Shown: positions 25,163-35,328 of the stretch, piece after piece | Layout: the number at the start of each line of letters is the position of its first letter | How positions within the stretch are numbered: the first letter of the stretch is position 1 | Source: Cytophagales bacterium UBA2561 | Lineage (GTDB): Bacteria; Bacteroidota; Bacteroidia; Cytophagales; Thermoflexibacteraceae | DNA: 64,000 bases | Direction: 5' to 3' | Assembly: GCA_002340355.1 (NCBI GenBank) | Contig: DDLX01000028.1 | Span: 1-64,000, forward strand | Translations under genes and position numbers: made by a program | The notes under the pieces: generated by a model | Databases searched by the model: none | Seen by the model: only the letters and a program-made list of their open reading frames with translations | What the model was told of the DNA's origin: nothing

Positions 25163-26842
25163 ATGCCTAAAAAACTCAATAAATTTAGCCAAACATTAAC
25201 CCAAGATGAGGGGTTACCCGCAGCTCAAGCTATGTTGTATGGAACAGGTTTGAGTGAGGAGGATATGCAAAAACCTCAAATCGGTATTGCTTCTACAGGC
25301 TACGAAGGCAACCCTTGTAATATGCACCTAAATGACTTAGCACTTGAAATTAAAAAGAGTGTTGAAGAGAGTAATATGGTGGGTATGATTTTTAATACAA
25401 TTGGTGTAAGTGATGGAATATCAATGGGAACGAATGGGATGTCCTATTCTTTGCCCTCTCGTGAAATCATTGCTGATTCTATTGAATCAGTAGTTAAAGC
25501 CTTTTGGTATGATGGGGTAATTGCTACGGTAGGATGTGATAAAAATATGCCAGGAGCAATAATGGCTATGGGGCGTTTAAATCGTCCAGCAATCTTAGTT
25601 TATGGTGGCACAATTAGTCCTGGATGTTATAAGGGGCAGAAATTAGATATTGTGTCAGCTTTTGAGGCGTATGGTCAAAAAGTAAAAGGAGATATTACAT
25701 CTGATGATTATAAGGGAGTTATTAAAAATGCGTGTCCTGGTGCGGGTGCTTGTGGTGGAATGTACACAGCAAATACCATGTCCACGGCAATTGAAGCATT
25801 GGGTATGAGTTTACCTTCGAGTTCTTCAAATCCTGCGACTAGCCAAAATAAACAAGATGAAATGGAGCGATTGGGTTCAGCCATGAAAAATTTGCTTGAA
25901 ATGGACTTGAAACCTCGTGATATTATGACGCGCAAAGCCTTTGAGAATGCTTTGACAATTACGATGATATTGGGTGGATCTACAAATGCGGTTTTACACT
26001 TAATTGCAATGGCAAAATCGGTAAATGTAGAGCTAACAATCGATGATTTCCAGCGAATTAGTGATAAAACTCCATTTTTAGCTGATTTGAAACCAAGTGG
26101 GAAGTATATGATGGAAGACCTTCATGATGTTGGAGGAATTCCTGCCGTAATGAAAATGTTATTGCAAAAAGGCTATTTACATGGTGATTGCCTGACAGTT
26201 ACAGGGAAAACATTAGCTGAGAATTTAGCCGATGCTCCTGAGTTACTTGAAAATCAAGATATTATCCGTCCATTTGATAATCCAATCAAAGAAACAGGAC
26301 ATTTACAAATCTTATATGGCAATTTAGCTTCTAAAGGAGCTGTAGCAAAAATTACAGGGAAAGAAGGCTTACGATTTGAAGGTACGGCTAATGTTTTTGA
26401 CTCAGAAGCGGAAGCAAATCAGGCAATTAGCGAGAAAAAAGTACAAGCTGGAGATGTAATTGTTATTCGATATTGTGGTCCTAAAGGCGGTCCAGGGATG
26501 CCTGAAATGTTAAAGCCTACTTCGGCAATTATGGGAGCTGGTTTAGGCGATGAAGTTGCTTTGATTACAGACGGACGTTTTTCGGGTGGAACACACGGTT
26601 TTGTTGTGGGACACATTACCCCCGAAGCACAAGAAGGTGGCAATCTTGGATTAGTACAAAATGGAGATAAAATTGTTATTGATGCTGACAAAAATACCAT
26701 TGATGTATTAGTTTCAGAAGAAGAGCTTGAAAATCGCCGAAAAAATCAGGTGATTCCACCATTTAAGGCAAAATCAGGATACTTAAAAAAATACATTAAA
26801 ACCGTTATTTCAGCTTCGGAAGGAGCAGTTACAGACGAATAA
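25163..26842 (+). CDS. ilvD: Dihydroxy-acid dehydratase
   Basis: This enzyme of about 559 residues makes the 2-oxo acid precursors of Val and Ile. Its three iron-sulfur cysteines are in EGNPCNMHL, VGCDKNMPGA and CPGAGACGGMYTANTM. The C-terminal KPTSAIMGAGLGDEVALITDGRFSGGTHG is also diagnostic. I take the ATG at 25163; an in-frame TTG nine bases upstream is less likely. A hairpin follows, so the ilvE-ilvD transcript probably ends before ilvB. Confidence 0.96.
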   Translation: MPKKLNKFSQTLTQDEGLPAAQAMLYGTGLSEEDMQKPQIGIASTGYEGNPCNMHLNDLALEIKKSVEESNMVGMIFNTIGVSDGISMGTNGMSYSLPSREIIADSIESVVKAFWYDGVIATVGCDKNMPGAIMAMGRLNRPAILVYGGTISPGCYKGQKLDIVSAFEAYGQKVKGDITSDDYKGVIKNACPGAGACGGMYTANTMSTAIEALGMSLPSSSSNPATSQNKQDEMERLGSAMKNLLEMDLKPRDIMTRKAFENALTITMILGGSTNAVLHLIAMAKSVNVELTIDDFQRISDKTPFLADLKPSGKYMMEDLHDVGGIPAVMKMLLQKGYLHGDCLTVTGKTLAENLADAPELLENQDIIRPFDNPIKETGHLQILYGNLASKGAVAKITGKEGLRFEGTANVFDSEAEANQAISEKKVQAGDVIVIRYCGPKGGPGMPEMLKPTSAIMGAGLGDEVALITDGRFSGGTHGFVVGHITPEAQEGGNLGLVQNGDKIVIDADKNTIDVLVSEEELENRRKNQVIPPFKAKSGYLKKYIKTVISASEGAVTDE

Positions 26843-26852
26843 AATAAAAGAG

Positions 26853-26882
26853 ACTTGCTAAGTTTCTAAGCACTTAGCAAGT
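26853..26882 (+). terminator. Hairpin after ilvD
   Basis: ACTTGCTAAG pairs perfectly with CTTAGCAAGT around a 10-nt loop. The following T-run is short, so read-through into ilvB is possible. Confidence 0.55.
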
Positions 26883-27260
26883 TTCTAATACCTAAATCTA
26901 GAAAATGTCATAAAATACTAATAATGAATTTTTTAAAACAAAAAACCTAAACTTAACTTTAACATAAAAAAGAAGATAGCTGTAGGAACAAATTTTTTGA
27001 ATAAACAAAAAGTTTAAATAATATTTATAATCATGTAAGCAAAGAGACAAAATATAAAATTTTAATACTTGGAAAATAAATAATTACATTTAATACAAAA
27101 TTATATTCTTGGTATAAATTAGCTGAATTACTAGGCGTTTTTTAATTTAATTATTAAATCTACGAAATCAAAATAGTATAAAAACGTACATTAAAACCAA
27201 TCGCTTTATTAAAAAAGTGAAAAGCGAAAAAGTTTCAAATTTGAAAAACACGAATAAATT
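26883..27260 (+). other. Long AT-rich leader region before ilvB
   Basis: This gap of nearly 380 bp has no credible gene. It is about 80% A+T. Near its end, TCGCTTTATT can pair with AAAAGCGA, and the palindrome TTCAAATTTGAA lies some 20 bp before the ilvB start, so a structured 5' leader is possible. I found no Leu/Ile/Val-rich short frame here, unlike the region before ilvE. Confidence 0.4.
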
Positions 27261-29003
27261 ATGCTCGTATTAGAACAACCGTTCGTAGAAACCGAGAAGG
27301 AAGTAATTGCTTCCAAGCCCAATACTACAGGTGCAGAAGCTGTTATTTTGTCCTTGTTAGCCGAAAATGTAGATACCATTTTTGGATATCCTGGAGGAGC
27401 AATCATGCCGATTTATGATGCTCTTTACGACTATCTTGATAAAGTCAAGCATATCCTTACCCGTCATGAGCAAGGGGCAATTCATGCGGCACAAGGTTAT
27501 GCTCGTGTTCGCCGAAAAGCAGGCGTTTGTTTTGCGACTTCAGGACCAGGAGCCACTAATTTAATTACAGGAATTGCGGATGCAATGGTGGATTCAACTC
27601 CATTGGTTTGTATTACGGGGCAAGTTACGGAAGGGCTTTTAGGAACGGATGCTTTTCAAGAGACCGACGTAGTAGGGATTTCAATGCCAATTACGAAGTG
27701 GAACTATCAAGTAACCAAAGCTGAGGAAATTCCTCAAGCCATTGCCAAAGCCTTTTATATTGCCGAAAGTGGAAGACCAGGACCTGTTCTATTAGATATT
27801 ACCAAGAATGCCCAATTTGAGGGGTGTGATTTTAAGTATCAAAAATGCCGAAGAATCCGAAGTTACTTACCTAAAAGAGCTTTAGTCCCTGAAAAAATTG
27901 CGGAAGCAGCTGAATTGATTAATTCATGCAAAAAGCCTCTTGTTTTGGCTGGGCATGGTATTTTGATTGCAAAAGCGCAAGAAGTATTTCAGGAGTTTAT
28001 CGAAAAATCGGGATTGCCTGTTGCCAGTACCTTATTAGGATTATCAGCAATGTCCGTAGAACACCCTAATTATGTTGGGTATTTAGGAATGCACGGTAAT
28101 TATGGACCTAATGTTAAAACAAATGAGGCAGATTTATTGATTGCTGTTGGGATGCGGTTTGATGACCGTGTAACAGGTGGTTTAGATACGTATGCTCCTG
28201 ATGCTAAGGTAATCCATATTGAAATTGATCCTTCTGAAATCAATAAAAATGTAAAAGCAACTGTTCCAATTATTGGCGATGCAAAAGAAGCTCTCGAAGC
28301 TTTATTGCCTCATGTCAATGAGCGAAAATATGATGAATGGCTTGCCGAGTTTGCCGAATGTGACCGTTTAGAAGATGAGAAAGTTGTTCAGAAGGCACTT
28401 GCGCCTACTACCGAAAAAATTAAAATGGTAGAAGTGATTAAAATGCTTTCAGATAAGACCGAAGGAAAGGCAGTAATTGTAACAGATGTTGGTCAACATC
28501 AAATGATTGCAACTCGATACTATAAATTTGCAGAAACAGAAAGTAATGTAACTTCAGGTGGTTTAGGGACGATGGGATTTGCTTTGCCTGCCGCAATTGG
28601 AGCAAAGATAGGCGTACCACATCGGGACGTAATTGCCGTGGCTGGAGATGGTGGTTTCCAAATGACATTACAAGAATTGGGAACAATCATGCAAAATGAT
28701 ATTCCAGTTAAAATAATTGTGCTTAATAATCATTTCTTAGGAATGGTACGTCAATGGCAAGAGTTATTCTTTGATAGACGTTATTCTTTTACGGATATTG
28801 AATCACCTGACTTCGTAACATTAGCTAGTGCTTATGGTGTAAAGGGTATTCAAGTGACTGACCGTGATAAGTTGGAGAGTGGATTAACGCAAATGCTCGA
28901 ATCGAAAGAGTCGTTTTTGTTGGAAGTTATCGTAGAGAAAGAAGAAAACGTATTCCCAATGGTACCAAGTGGAGCTAGTGTTAGTGATATTCGGTTAGAA
29001 TAA
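27261..29003 (+). CDS. ilvB: Acetolactate synthase, large (catalytic) subunit
   Basis: This 580-residue ThDP enzyme condenses pyruvate with pyruvate or 2-oxobutyrate, the first common step to Val, Leu and Ile. It shows the N-terminal ThDP/PYR domain with catalytic Glu in RHEQGAIHAAQGYAR and GPGATNLITGIADAM. The FAD-region loop is GMRFDDRVTG. The C-terminal ThDP motif is GDGGFQMTLQELGTI with LNNHFLGMVRQWQ. The length is typical. The regulatory subunit follows 67 bp downstream. The ketol-acid reductoisomerase that would act next is not in this window. Confidence 0.96.
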   Translation: MLVLEQPFVETEKEVIASKPNTTGAEAVILSLLAENVDTIFGYPGGAIMPIYDALYDYLDKVKHILTRHEQGAIHAAQGYARVRRKAGVCFATSGPGATNLITGIADAMVDSTPLVCITGQVTEGLLGTDAFQETDVVGISMPITKWNYQVTKAEEIPQAIAKAFYIAESGRPGPVLLDITKNAQFEGCDFKYQKCRRIRSYLPKRALVPEKIAEAAELINSCKKPLVLAGHGILIAKAQEVFQEFIEKSGLPVASTLLGLSAMSVEHPNYVGYLGMHGNYGPNVKTNEADLLIAVGMRFDDRVTGGLDTYAPDAKVIHIEIDPSEINKNVKATVPIIGDAKEALEALLPHVNERKYDEWLAEFAECDRLEDEKVVQKALAPTTEKIKMVEVIKMLSDKTEGKAVIVTDVGQHQMIATRYYKFAETESNVTSGGLGTMGFALPAAIGAKIGVPHRDVIAVAGDGGFQMTLQELGTIMQNDIPVKIIVLNNHFLGMVRQWQELFFDRRYSFTDIESPDFVTLASAYGVKGIQVTDRDKLESGLTQMLESKESFLLEVIVEKEENVFPMVPSGASVSDIRLE

Positions 29004-29070
29004 AGTTAAAATCTATATTTTTTATGGATTCTAATTTAATGTAAGTTTTTTCTTAATATTTAACTCGAAA

Positions 29071-29610
29071 ATGAATACAGAAGCTAAAAAACAATATACA
29101 ATTTCGGTATTTACAGAAGATAAAATTGGACTTCTAAACCGAATCACCATTATTTTTACACGGCGTAAGATTAATGTGGAAAGTCTAACAGTTTCCGAAT
29201 CTGAAACCAAAGGTATATTCCGTTTTACAATTGTAATCGAACTCGAACCTAGTAATATTGAAAAGTTACGGGGACAACTCGAAAAACAAGTAGAAGTTTT
29301 AAAAGCCTTTTATTATCAAGATCACGATATTGTGTATCAAGAAATTGGACTTTATAAGATTTCCACCTCTGAGTTTGTCAATGGGGATAAGGTAGAAAAC
29401 ATTATCCGAAAAAACAATGCTCGTATCCTACGAATTGAGCCTGATTACACCATTGTCGAGAAAACAGGACACGAAGAAGAAACACGTGCGCTCTTCGAAG
29501 AATTAGAGCCACACGGAATCTTAAGTTTTGTTCGTTCAGGACGAGTAGCCATTGCTAAACCAATGAAACGCCTACACGTCTATTTGAAAGAAATAGGGAA
29601 GTTAGATTAA
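29071..29610 (+). CDS. ilvN: Acetolactate synthase, small (regulatory) subunit
   Basis: This 179-residue subunit opens with an ACT domain (KQYTISVFTEDKIGLLNRITIIFTRRKINVESLTVSESE), the site where valine binds for feedback inhibition. A C-terminal domain includes LRIEPDYTIVEKTGHEEET and ILSFVRSGRVAIAKP. The order large-then-small subunit with close spacing is standard. The transcript probably ends at the hairpin at 29620. The symbols ilvH and ilvN are used interchangeably for this type. Confidence 0.93.
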   Translation: MNTEAKKQYTISVFTEDKIGLLNRITIIFTRRKINVESLTVSESETKGIFRFTIVIELEPSNIEKLRGQLEKQVEVLKAFYYQDHDIVYQEIGLYKISTSEFVNGDKVENIIRKNNARILRIEPDYTIVEKTGHEEETRALFEELEPHGILSFVRSGRVAIAKPMKRLHVYLKEIGKLD

Positions 29611-29619
29611 TTATATTCT

Positions 29620-29656
29620 AGACTTGTCAAGTTTTTCAAGGCTTGACAAGTCTTTA
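29620..29656 (+). terminator. Terminator after ilvN
   Basis: A perfect 12-bp inverted repeat, AGACTTGTCAAG with CTTGACAAGTCT, has a 10-nt loop. It sits just before the next start codon at 29664. Confidence 0.75.
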
Positions 29657-29663
29657 TCTAAAA

Positions 29664-30554
29664 ATGACGATGCTTTATTTATTACTTACTGTCCTAACCA
29701 CCATCTGGATTTTTATTTGCTTCAAAGGATTTAGCATTTATCAAATTCGTACCCTCCAAGCCATCACTGTAAATTATATTACTTGTATTGTTACTGGATT
29801 GATTTTCACAGGGTTAGAACCAATTTATGAAATTCAACATTCAATTAATAACTGGCTCTTTTTAGCCATATTTATTGGAGTAAATTTTGTGGGAGCATTT
29901 TACCTATTAAGTATTTGCACTCAAAAAGTAGGAGTTGGGATCACAACCTTAGCCAGCCGAATATCTTTAGTTATTCCCGTGATTTTCAGCTTATTTGTTT
30001 TTGAAACTCAAAACCGTGATTTTTCTGTTTGGAATTATACAGGACTAACTATTGGCTTTTTATCTGTCATTTTAAGTTCATATAAAAATAATAAAACAGG
30101 TAGATCATCTAAAAATTATGGTTTGCCAATTTTAATTTTTTTCCTTGCGGGGTATATTGATACCGTTTTAAATTACGCAAACACTTTTTTAGTCTCAGAG
30201 GCTGATCGTTTAGTCTTTCCGATTGTCATTTTTATGGCAGCTGCTTCGGGAGGAATTTTAGGCACAACTTATAATTATTTTAAGAAAAAAATAAAATTAC
30301 AATTTAAAAGTATTTTGGCAGGTGTTATTTTAGGAATTCCTAATTATTTCTCCATTTATTTTCTGATCAAAACCTTAGAAGCTTATCAAAATAACGGTGC
30401 ATTCGTTTTTCCTGTATTCAATATTCTGACTATTTTAGGCTCTACCATACTCGGAGTCGTACTCTTTAATGAAAAGCCTTCTCGTGGAAACTATATCGGT
30501 TTAGCCTTTGCAATTACTGCGCTTATCTTATTACTCAAGGGCGAAGTTTGGTAA
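29664..30554 (+). CDS. EamA/DMT-type membrane transporter
   Basis: This integral membrane protein of about 296 residues has roughly ten hydrophobic segments, from MLYLLLTVLTTIWIFICF at the start to GLAFAITALILLLKG at the end. Its two halves look similar, as expected for the drug/metabolite transporter superfamily. It likely moves a small metabolite across the inner membrane. Its place after ilvBN might suggest an amino-acid-related substrate, but the terminator between them argues for separate expression. ATG 29664 is chosen because a TTG at 29643 lies within the terminator stem. Confidence 0.72.
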   Translation: MTMLYLLLTVLTTIWIFICFKGFSIYQIRTLQAITVNYITCIVTGLIFTGLEPIYEIQHSINNWLFLAIFIGVNFVGAFYLLSICTQKVGVGITTLASRISLVIPVIFSLFVFETQNRDFSVWNYTGLTIGFLSVILSSYKNNKTGRSSKNYGLPILIFFLAGYIDTVLNYANTFLVSEADRLVFPIVIFMAAASGGILGTTYNYFKKKIKLQFKSILAGVILGIPNYFSIYFLIKTLEAYQNNGAFVFPVFNILTILGSTILGVVLFNEKPSRGNYIGLAFAITALILLLKGEVW

Positions 30555-30653
30555 TTTTGAAATCGATTATTTGTATTTTATAAATTCCTACCTTAGATTC
30601 GCATTGTTATTTAAAATTAAACTAAATAAAAATATATCATTTAATCTGCAATT

Positions 30654-30881
30654 ATGAAAACATTAGCTGATCTCAAAAAAGGTGAAATAGGTATAATTCA
30701 AAGTTTTACAAATGATGATACATTATCTCTAAAAATGTTGGAGATGGGTTGTTTACCAGGTATGGAAGTTTGTTTACGTTGTGCTGCCCCTTTAGGAGAT
30801 CCGATTTGTATTCAAATAGCAGGCAGTTCTTTTGCTTTACGTAGGTCTGAAGCAAATCAGATTATTATTAAGAGTAACTAA
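30654..30881 (+). CDS. feoA: Ferrous iron transport protein A
   Basis: This 75-residue SH3-like cytosolic protein helps the FeoB permease. Typical parts are LADLKKGEIGIIQSF, LSLKMLEMGCLPGMEV and the ending GSSFALRRSEANQIIIK. It lies 61 bp before feoB in the same direction, the standard arrangement. Confidence 0.92.
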   Translation: MKTLADLKKGEIGIIQSFTNDDTLSLKMLEMGCLPGMEVCLRCAAPLGDPICIQIAGSSFALRRSEANQIIIKSN

Positions 30882-30942
30882 AATAGTAATTATTTAATAG
30901 CGCATATTATACGTAGAATTTAGTGGAAATATAACACCAATT

Positions 30943-33048
30943 TTGAAGACAAAAACTCGTAAAATCGCACTAGTTGGGAATCCAAACGTAGGAAAGACTT
31001 CCCTGTTTAATCAGCTTACAGGACTAAATCAAAAAGTTGGAAATTTTACAGGAGTTACCGTAGAACGGAAAAGCGGAGATTTAACGTTAGCAAATGGAGA
31101 GACTGTAGAGATTATTGACCTCCCAGGTACTTATAGCTTATATCCCAAGTCATTGGATGAAGAAGTCGTCATTGATGTTTTATTGCATCAACAAAGTCCA
31201 GACTTTCCTGATACAGTTATAGTGGTCGTAGATGTTTCTAATATAGAACGTAACCTGTTACTAGCCAGTCAGATAATTGACTTAGAAATTCCTGTTATTT
31301 TGGCATTAAATATGGTAGAATTAGCAGAAAAGAAAGGTTTTGTTTATGACAAAGAAATATTAGCTCAAAGACTAAATTGTGAGGTTATTTCGATAAATGC
31401 CCGAACAGGTTTAGGTATTCAGGAATTAAAGTTAATTTTGCAAAATACTCCGTCCGCTTCTTCTTTTAGAAAATATAAATTTATTGAGAAGTATAATGAA
31501 ATAATTACAATAATACAAAAAATTACGCATTCCTCAAATACCTATCAAAACTGGTTAGTACTTAATCAAGTTGATAAATGCCGCTTTCTTGAGGATTCCT
31601 TGAAAGTACAAATTAAAGATACCTTAGAAAAATACCACTTTGAGGCTACCCAGATTCAAAAAATGGAAATTCTGGAACGCTATGCTCAAGTCAAAGATAT
31701 CTTAAAAGCAAGTCGTCAAGAAAAAGAACCTTCTCAGTTTTATTCCCTTGGACAAAACATTGATAAAATCACTCTGCACCCCATTGGGGGATATTTGGTT
31801 TTTGCTACAATTATGTTTGTAGTTTTCCAGTCAATCTTTACGTTAGCAGAGTATCCAATGAATTTTATTGAAACCACATTTGTCTCATTGTCAAGTTATT
31901 TACAAACTCATTTACCTGCAAGCAAATTAACTGATTTACTAACTGAAGGCATCTTAGCAGGTATTGGTGGAGTAGTGGTGTTCATTCCTCAAATCGCTAT
32001 TTTATTTGGGTTTATTTCCATTTTAGAGGAAAGTGGATATATGGCGAGGGTTGTTTTCATTACAGATAAAATGATGCAAAAATTTGGCTTAAATGGTAAA
32101 AGTGTTATTCCATTGATTTCAGGGATGGCTTGCGCTATTCCTGCCATTATGGCAGCACGTAATATTGAGGACGAAAAAGAACGTTTATTGACTATTTTAG
32201 TCACACCTTTTATGAGTTGCTCAGCACGTCTTCCAATTTATACGCTCATCATTAGTTTAATTATTTCAGATACTCCTGTTTTAGGAATTTTTAGTTTGAA
32301 GGGTTTCGTACTTACAGGACTATACTTTTTAGGAATTTTTGCCGCAATTATTTCTGCTTGGTTTTTCCAGAAAGTATTAAATTCTTCTCATAAAAGTTAT
32401 TTCCTGATGGAAATTCCCGTTTATCGGATGCCTCGTTGGAGAAGTATTGGTTTGACAATGTGGCAAAAATCTCAAGAATTCGTCATAGAAGCTGGAAAAG
32501 TAATTTTAGCAATTTCTATTGTCCTTTGGGGACTAGCTTCTTATGCACCTGATAACCAGATGGAAATAATTGAAAATGAGATTATTAAAGAATATCCAAC
32601 TTTGTCTGAGACAGAATTAGAAGATAAAATTGCTTCTGCAAAATTAGAGGTGTCCTATGCAGGGCAAATCGGAAAATTTATTGAACCTGTGATTCGCCCA
32701 TTAGGTTATGATTGGAAAATTGGGATTGCGCTTTTAGGTTCATTTGCGGCACGAGAGGCATTTGTTGGAACAATGGCAACAATTTACAGTATTGAATCAA
32801 AAGGAGAAGAAGAAGCAACAATACGAGAACTTCTTCGACAAGAAAAAAATCCTCAGACTGGAGAGCCTCTTTATACGTCTGCCTTGGGTTTTTCATTGTT
32901 AGTTTTTTATGCTTTTGCGATGCAGTGTATGGGGACGGTAGCGGTTGTTTATAAGGAAACAGGCTCTTGGAAATACCCAATTTTACAATTAGTTTATATG
33001 ACAGGTTTAGCTTATATTTCTGCTTTTTTAGCCTATAATTTACTATAG
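30943..33048 (+). CDS. feoB: Ferrous iron transport protein B
   Basis: This 701-residue inner-membrane Fe(II) permease has an N-terminal G domain: G1 GNPNVGKTSLFNQL, G2 in GNFTGVTVERKSG, G3 DLPGTYSLYP. The G4 position reads NMVE rather than NxxD. After a helical linker come the Gate regions, with GIGGVVVFIPQIAILFGFISILEESGYMARVVF and the Cys-containing SGMACAIPAIMAARNIEDEKERLLTILVTPFMSCSARLPIY. The start codon appears to be TTG at 30943, because no ATG lies between it and the G1 motif. Confidence 0.95.
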   Translation: MKTKTRKIALVGNPNVGKTSLFNQLTGLNQKVGNFTGVTVERKSGDLTLANGETVEIIDLPGTYSLYPKSLDEEVVIDVLLHQQSPDFPDTVIVVVDVSNIERNLLLASQIIDLEIPVILALNMVELAEKKGFVYDKEILAQRLNCEVISINARTGLGIQELKLILQNTPSASSFRKYKFIEKYNEIITIIQKITHSSNTYQNWLVLNQVDKCRFLEDSLKVQIKDTLEKYHFEATQIQKMEILERYAQVKDILKASRQEKEPSQFYSLGQNIDKITLHPIGGYLVFATIMFVVFQSIFTLAEYPMNFIETTFVSLSSYLQTHLPASKLTDLLTEGILAGIGGVVVFIPQIAILFGFISILEESGYMARVVFITDKMMQKFGLNGKSVIPLISGMACAIPAIMAARNIEDEKERLLTILVTPFMSCSARLPIYTLIISLIISDTPVLGIFSLKGFVLTGLYFLGIFAAIISAWFFQKVLNSSHKSYFLMEIPVYRMPRWRSIGLTMWQKSQEFVIEAGKVILAISIVLWGLASYAPDNQMEIIENEIIKEYPTLSETELEDKIASAKLEVSYAGQIGKFIEPVIRPLGYDWKIGIALLGSFAAREAFVGTMATIYSIESKGEEEATIRELLRQEKNPQTGEPLYTSALGFSLLVFYAFAMQCMGTVAVVYKETGSWKYPILQLVYMTGLAYISAFLAYNLL

Positions 33049-33090
33049 AAAATAGTTTTTGTACATATTTTGCTATTATTCTAAATATTA

Positions 33091-33144
33091 AAAACTCAAC
33101 CCTTCAAGATTACCATCCTTAATCCTTTTGAAGAGTTGAGTTTT
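33091..33144. terminator. Bidirectional terminator between feoB and the peroxidase gene
   Basis: AAAACTCAAC-cc-TTCAA pairs with TTGAAGAGTTGAGTTTT across a 20-nt loop. T-runs occur on both sides. Confidence 0.8.
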
Positions 33145-33148
33145 CTGG

Positions 33149-34975
33149 CTAATAATCTGATAGATTTCCAAAATCAGTATCATCCGTTAGCGTTTTCATA
33201 AAAGCAATAATGGCTTCTTCCTCTTCTTCTGTAAGATGTAGTGAATCAGATGGTAATGTTTGTAATGGTACATCAAATCCCATTCCTAAGCCACCACCCA
33301 CATCATAAAACTCCATGACTTCTTCCAAAGTTTGGTATGCTCCATTGTGCATATATGGAGCTGTTTTCTCAATATTTCGGACAGTCATTGTTTTGAAAAA
33401 GTGTTTCCGTTCCTTAGTTTTAAAGTAATAATAACGTCCTAAATCAGTGTCTAATTTATCATTTTTTGCATCAAAAGGTACGCCTAAAGATTCAAGCTCT
33501 GTTTCTGTAAAAAGTGGTGGAACAGTTCCATTAAAAGCAGGGGGAAAATGGCATGTTGCACAGATGGCTTTTCCCATAAATAAATTAAATCCTTCGATTT
33601 CTTGAGTGGTCAATGTATTTTCTTCTTGTCGAATATTTCGGTCAAATTTAGAATTAAATGGAGCTAAACTCCAAACATATAAGGCAATGGCTTCTCGAAT
33701 ATTTCGTCCTGTTACTCCATTCTGGTATAGCTTTTCAAAACTGTTTCGATACTCTTGATGGGCTTGAACAGTCTCAACAATAGCTTCCATTGTTGTGTTA
33801 AATTCATCTGGATTTTCAATCACACCTAAGATTTGCTCCTCTAAAGTACTAGCCCGACTATCATGAAAAAAGCCCTTCTGGAGTCCTGTATAAAGTAAAA
33901 CAGGAGAGTTTCGTAAGACTGGTTTCCCCTTATTACCAATGGCTTTAGGCTGTCCATCCGTAAAAGCCAACTCAGGTGCATGACATGTACCACAACTCAT
34001 TTTTTTATTACCTGAAAGGCTGGGATCATAAAACAATTTTTTTCCTAATGCAAGAATATCTTTATCAAGTTTTGCTTTTGGATTTCCTGAAAAATGAGCC
34101 AAATTAAATATTTGGGGTGAAAATAAATCTGGGGCATCATTCTTAATCGCCATTTCAAACGGAAACTCTACTTTCCAATCCTTAACTGTTTGATTCCAAA
34201 GGGTAATTTGTGTATGAGTTCGTTTTTGAATAAAGTCATATCGATTGAAGGTATCGAAATCTCCTTCTTGGAGGATTTTTTGAGTTTTTGAAATTTCATT
34301 TTGCCATTTTTCATACAGGTCTTTATCCTGAAATTCCGCTTCAAAAAATGTTAAATAGTTGGAAATACTTTCATAAATTGCTTTACTATCTTGTAATGAG
34401 TTTAATAAAACAGGAGAATCAAATCCTGTAATTCCTGCAAAAGCCACTCGAATAATTTCATTTCGTACCATCCACAAAAAATGATAGTTTTTGAAATGAT
34501 TAAAATTGGTATTACTTCGAATGAGTTGCAAACGGTTTTTAATAAACTCGGCTTCTTGAGCCACCCTTTCTTGATGAACAGAATCAGCAAAAATCGTCTC
34601 TTCTAGTACTTGAAATCCTTGAGCTTCCCGAATTTTGATATTGGTTAAGTCTTCTTCATGAACTCGTAATAAATTCGGTTCATTTAATGTGTTATAATTC
34701 TCAGATTCGGCATATGACAGAACGACTTCAACTTGTTTGAAATACTGGCGAGCTTTCCTAAAGTGTGTTTCAAGAACAGAAATTTCGGTATTTTTTTGTA
34801 TTTCTTCCAGATGAAAAATACAGCTATCTATCTGATTTAGATATAAATGCTCGACTTGTTCGAAAGACGGTATTTTTTTGTTTTTTGGGGGACTTTGGTC
34901 TCTACAAGAAATTAATCCTACGAAAATTAAACCACTTACTAAGAGAGAGAGGTGTTGCAAGAAACAACGATTCAT
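33149..34975 (-). CDS. Di-haem cytochrome c peroxidase lipoprotein with imelysin-like N-terminus
   Basis: This 608-residue protein has a lipoprotein signal (hydrophobic stretch LSLLVSGLIFVGLI then Cys24). Residues 40-270 resemble the imelysin-like helical domain often fused to this enzyme in Bacteroidetes. The CCP/MauG domain has haem-binding CGTCH (in MSCGTCHAPELAFTDG) and CATCH (in AICATCHFPPAFNG). Later motifs are YMHNGAYQTLEEVMEFYDVGGG. It probably reduces peroxide in the periplasm, tethered to a membrane. It lies next to feoAB but converges on it, so they share only a locus. Confidence 0.92.
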   Translation of the reverse strand: MNRCFLQHLSLLVSGLIFVGLISCRDQSPPKNKKIPSFEQVEHLYLNQIDSCIFHLEEIQKNTEISVLETHFRKARQYFKQVEVVLSYAESENYNTLNEPNLLRVHEEDLTNIKIREAQGFQVLEETIFADSVHQERVAQEAEFIKNRLQLIRSNTNFNHFKNYHFLWMVRNEIIRVAFAGITGFDSPVLLNSLQDSKAIYESISNYLTFFEAEFQDKDLYEKWQNEISKTQKILQEGDFDTFNRYDFIQKRTHTQITLWNQTVKDWKVEFPFEMAIKNDAPDLFSPQIFNLAHFSGNPKAKLDKDILALGKKLFYDPSLSGNKKMSCGTCHAPELAFTDGQPKAIGNKGKPVLRNSPVLLYTGLQKGFFHDSRASTLEEQILGVIENPDEFNTTMEAIVETVQAHQEYRNSFEKLYQNGVTGRNIREAIALYVWSLAPFNSKFDRNIRQEENTLTTQEIEGFNLFMGKAICATCHFPPAFNGTVPPLFTETELESLGVPFDAKNDKLDTDLGRYYYFKTKERKHFFKTMTVRNIEKTAPYMHNGAYQTLEEVMEFYDVGGGLGMGFDVPLQTLPSDSLHLTEEEEEAIIAFMKTLTDDTDFGNLSDY

Positions 34976-35275
34976 ACTTTTAAAATTTAAAAAAATAAAA
35001 CTGACACGAAATCTGCTACATCAAAGGGTAGAGATTTGCTTTCTGTAAAAAGTAGTATCTCAGCTAACTATTTCAAACTGAGACGGTCAGAAACTTTATA
35101 AAAATTTAGTAATGAAGATAAAAGTTAATTTAGGCGTAGCATCCCACTCAATGCCTGACAAAGGTACTGGAAAATAGTACTTCTAGATGCTTGGAAATTG
35201 TTAAATCTTTAGGGCTACTTAGTTAAAAAAATCTACTCAGGACATATTTAAGTGAGAATGAATTAGTTGCGAAAA
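34976..35275 (-). other. Intergenic region before the peroxidase gene
   Basis: These 300 bp lie between the peroxidase start and the terminator of the next gene. I see no gene and no convincing promoter motif; the peroxidase promoter must be in here. Confidence 0.4.
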
Positions 35276-35305
35276 AACCTATAAGACCACTTTGTCTTAT
35301 AGGTT
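35276..35305 (-). terminator. Terminator of the PhoX-like gene
   Basis: AACCTATAAGAC pairs perfectly with GTCTTATAGGTT around CACTTT. On the minus strand it is followed by TTTTTT. Confidence 0.88.
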
Positions 35306-35328
35306 CTAAATAGTTGATAATTAGATAT

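Noticed and set aside
30943..30945. TTG starts as evidence of mis-called genes
   Set aside because: For most genes an ATG slightly downstream gives a better start (for example 13091, 25163, 41821). For feoB no ATG precedes the G1 motif, so TTG is kept.
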